64,000 bases of DNA from Sphingomonas adhaesiva (GTDB lineage: Bacteria > Pseudomonadota > Alphaproteobacteria > Sphingomonadales > Sphingomonadaceae), in contig NZ_NWVC01000008.1 in NCBI RefSeq assembly GCF_002374855.1, forward strand, positions 115,074-179,073, written 5' to 3'. The notes beneath the pieces are model-generated. The model was not told the origin of the DNA, searched no databases, and saw only the letters and a list, made by a program, of their open reading frames with translations. Of the stretch, positions 63,843 to 64,000 are shown in pieces; positions within the stretch are counted from its first letter, which is position 1, and each line of letters begins with the position of its first letter. The position numbers and the translations under genes were made by a program.

Positions 63843-64000
63843 TGAACCGCCCCGGGTTTGTCGGAGGCCCCAACTCCTGAGAGGAAGGGTCTATGACGAG
63901 CAAGACGACGAACAAGTTCTCGCCTGAGGTTCGCACCCGCGCGGTGCGGATGGTGCTGGAACACGAGAAGGATCACCCGTCGCGGTGGGCGGCGGTAGTA
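63843..64000 (+). mobile_element. IS3-family insertion sequence, left end (partial)
   Basis: TGAACCGCCCCGGGTTTG from 63843 resembles the terminal inverted repeat of IS3-type elements found in alphaproteobacteria. The first transposase gene begins 50 bp inside. The element disrupts the GH39 gene and runs out of the window, so the right end and target duplication cannot be seen. Confidence 0.8.
63893..64000 (+). CDS. IS3-family transposase OrfA (3'-partial)
   Basis: The first 36 codons read [18 protein letters not shown] followed by [18 protein letters not shown]. This is the N-terminal helix-turn-helix region of IS3-type OrfA proteins, which bind the element ends and make the OrfAB transposase by frameshifting. 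The window ends before the frameshift site. An AGGAAGG ribosome site lies about 6 nt before the ATG. Confidence 0.85.
   Translation, partial: MTSKTTNKFSPEVRTRAVRMVLEHEKDHPSRWAAVV

Overview
The window is GC-rich DNA from an alphaproteobacterium, most probably a Sphingomonadaceae member close to Sphingomonas. The reasons are a ctrA gene with a CtrA-type box and GANTC sites, four TonB-dependent receptors, an alphaproteobacterial E2/E3 pair, and dispersed intergenic palindromes with CCCAGC-N4-GCTGGG and CCGGAC..GTCCGG-like cores. No rRNA, tRNA, CRISPR array or replication origin was seen.

Layout. 1-6640: end of the pyruvate dehydrogenase E2 gene, a small membrane protein, a thioesterase, E3 (lpd), two membrane proteins and ctrA. 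6889-12599: a TonB receptor, a PQQ quinohaemoprotein alcohol dehydrogenase predicted to be a lipoprotein, and a His-rich CDF metal exporter. 12610-21465: housekeeping genes (polyprenyl synthase, chorismate mutase, nitronate monooxygenase/dienelactone hydrolase, GNAT/gpmA, a PepSY-response regulator-kinase operon, uup). 21581-25726: a fecI-fecR-fecA-type signalling cluster.

25783-50822 is the main accessory block, a purine-catabolism island. Eighteen minus-strand genes (50752 down to 30613) form one run in which 15 of 17 junctions overlap, 11 of them by ATGA. It encodes uptake (BASS-type and NCS2 permeases), release and deamination of bases, XdhABC, a flavoprotein that is the only candidate for urate oxidation, UraH, UraD, PuuE, AllC, PucG and an oxalurate/oxamate branch (HpxW-, AtzE/HpxY- and HpxZ-like). 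At its far end lie a LysR regulator and a divergent TonB receptor/nucleoside phosphorylase-fold pair. A 37-bp element with identical 14-nt arms occurs just upstream of the LysR gene and just upstream of the first gene of the 18-gene run, which predicts one regulon.

51125-57365 is an overlapping redox cluster: DUF1592-type c-haem protein, Tat-exported DUF1552 protein, ankyrin protein, cytochrome c'-like protein and b-type cytochrome. 57650-62454 returns to purines with a secreted ADGF/ADA2-type adenosine deaminase, a Tat-exported ADA-family protein with an altered HAGE motif, and a TonB receptor. The window ends in a decayed GH39 glycosidase cut by the left end of an IS3-family element.

Taken together, the predicted exported nucleoside-processing enzymes, TonB receptors, inner-membrane permeases and cytoplasmic urate pathway look like a complete purine scavenging and degradation system. 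The urate oxidation step, the fate of oxalurate, and several exported enzymes with non-canonical active sites are the least described parts.
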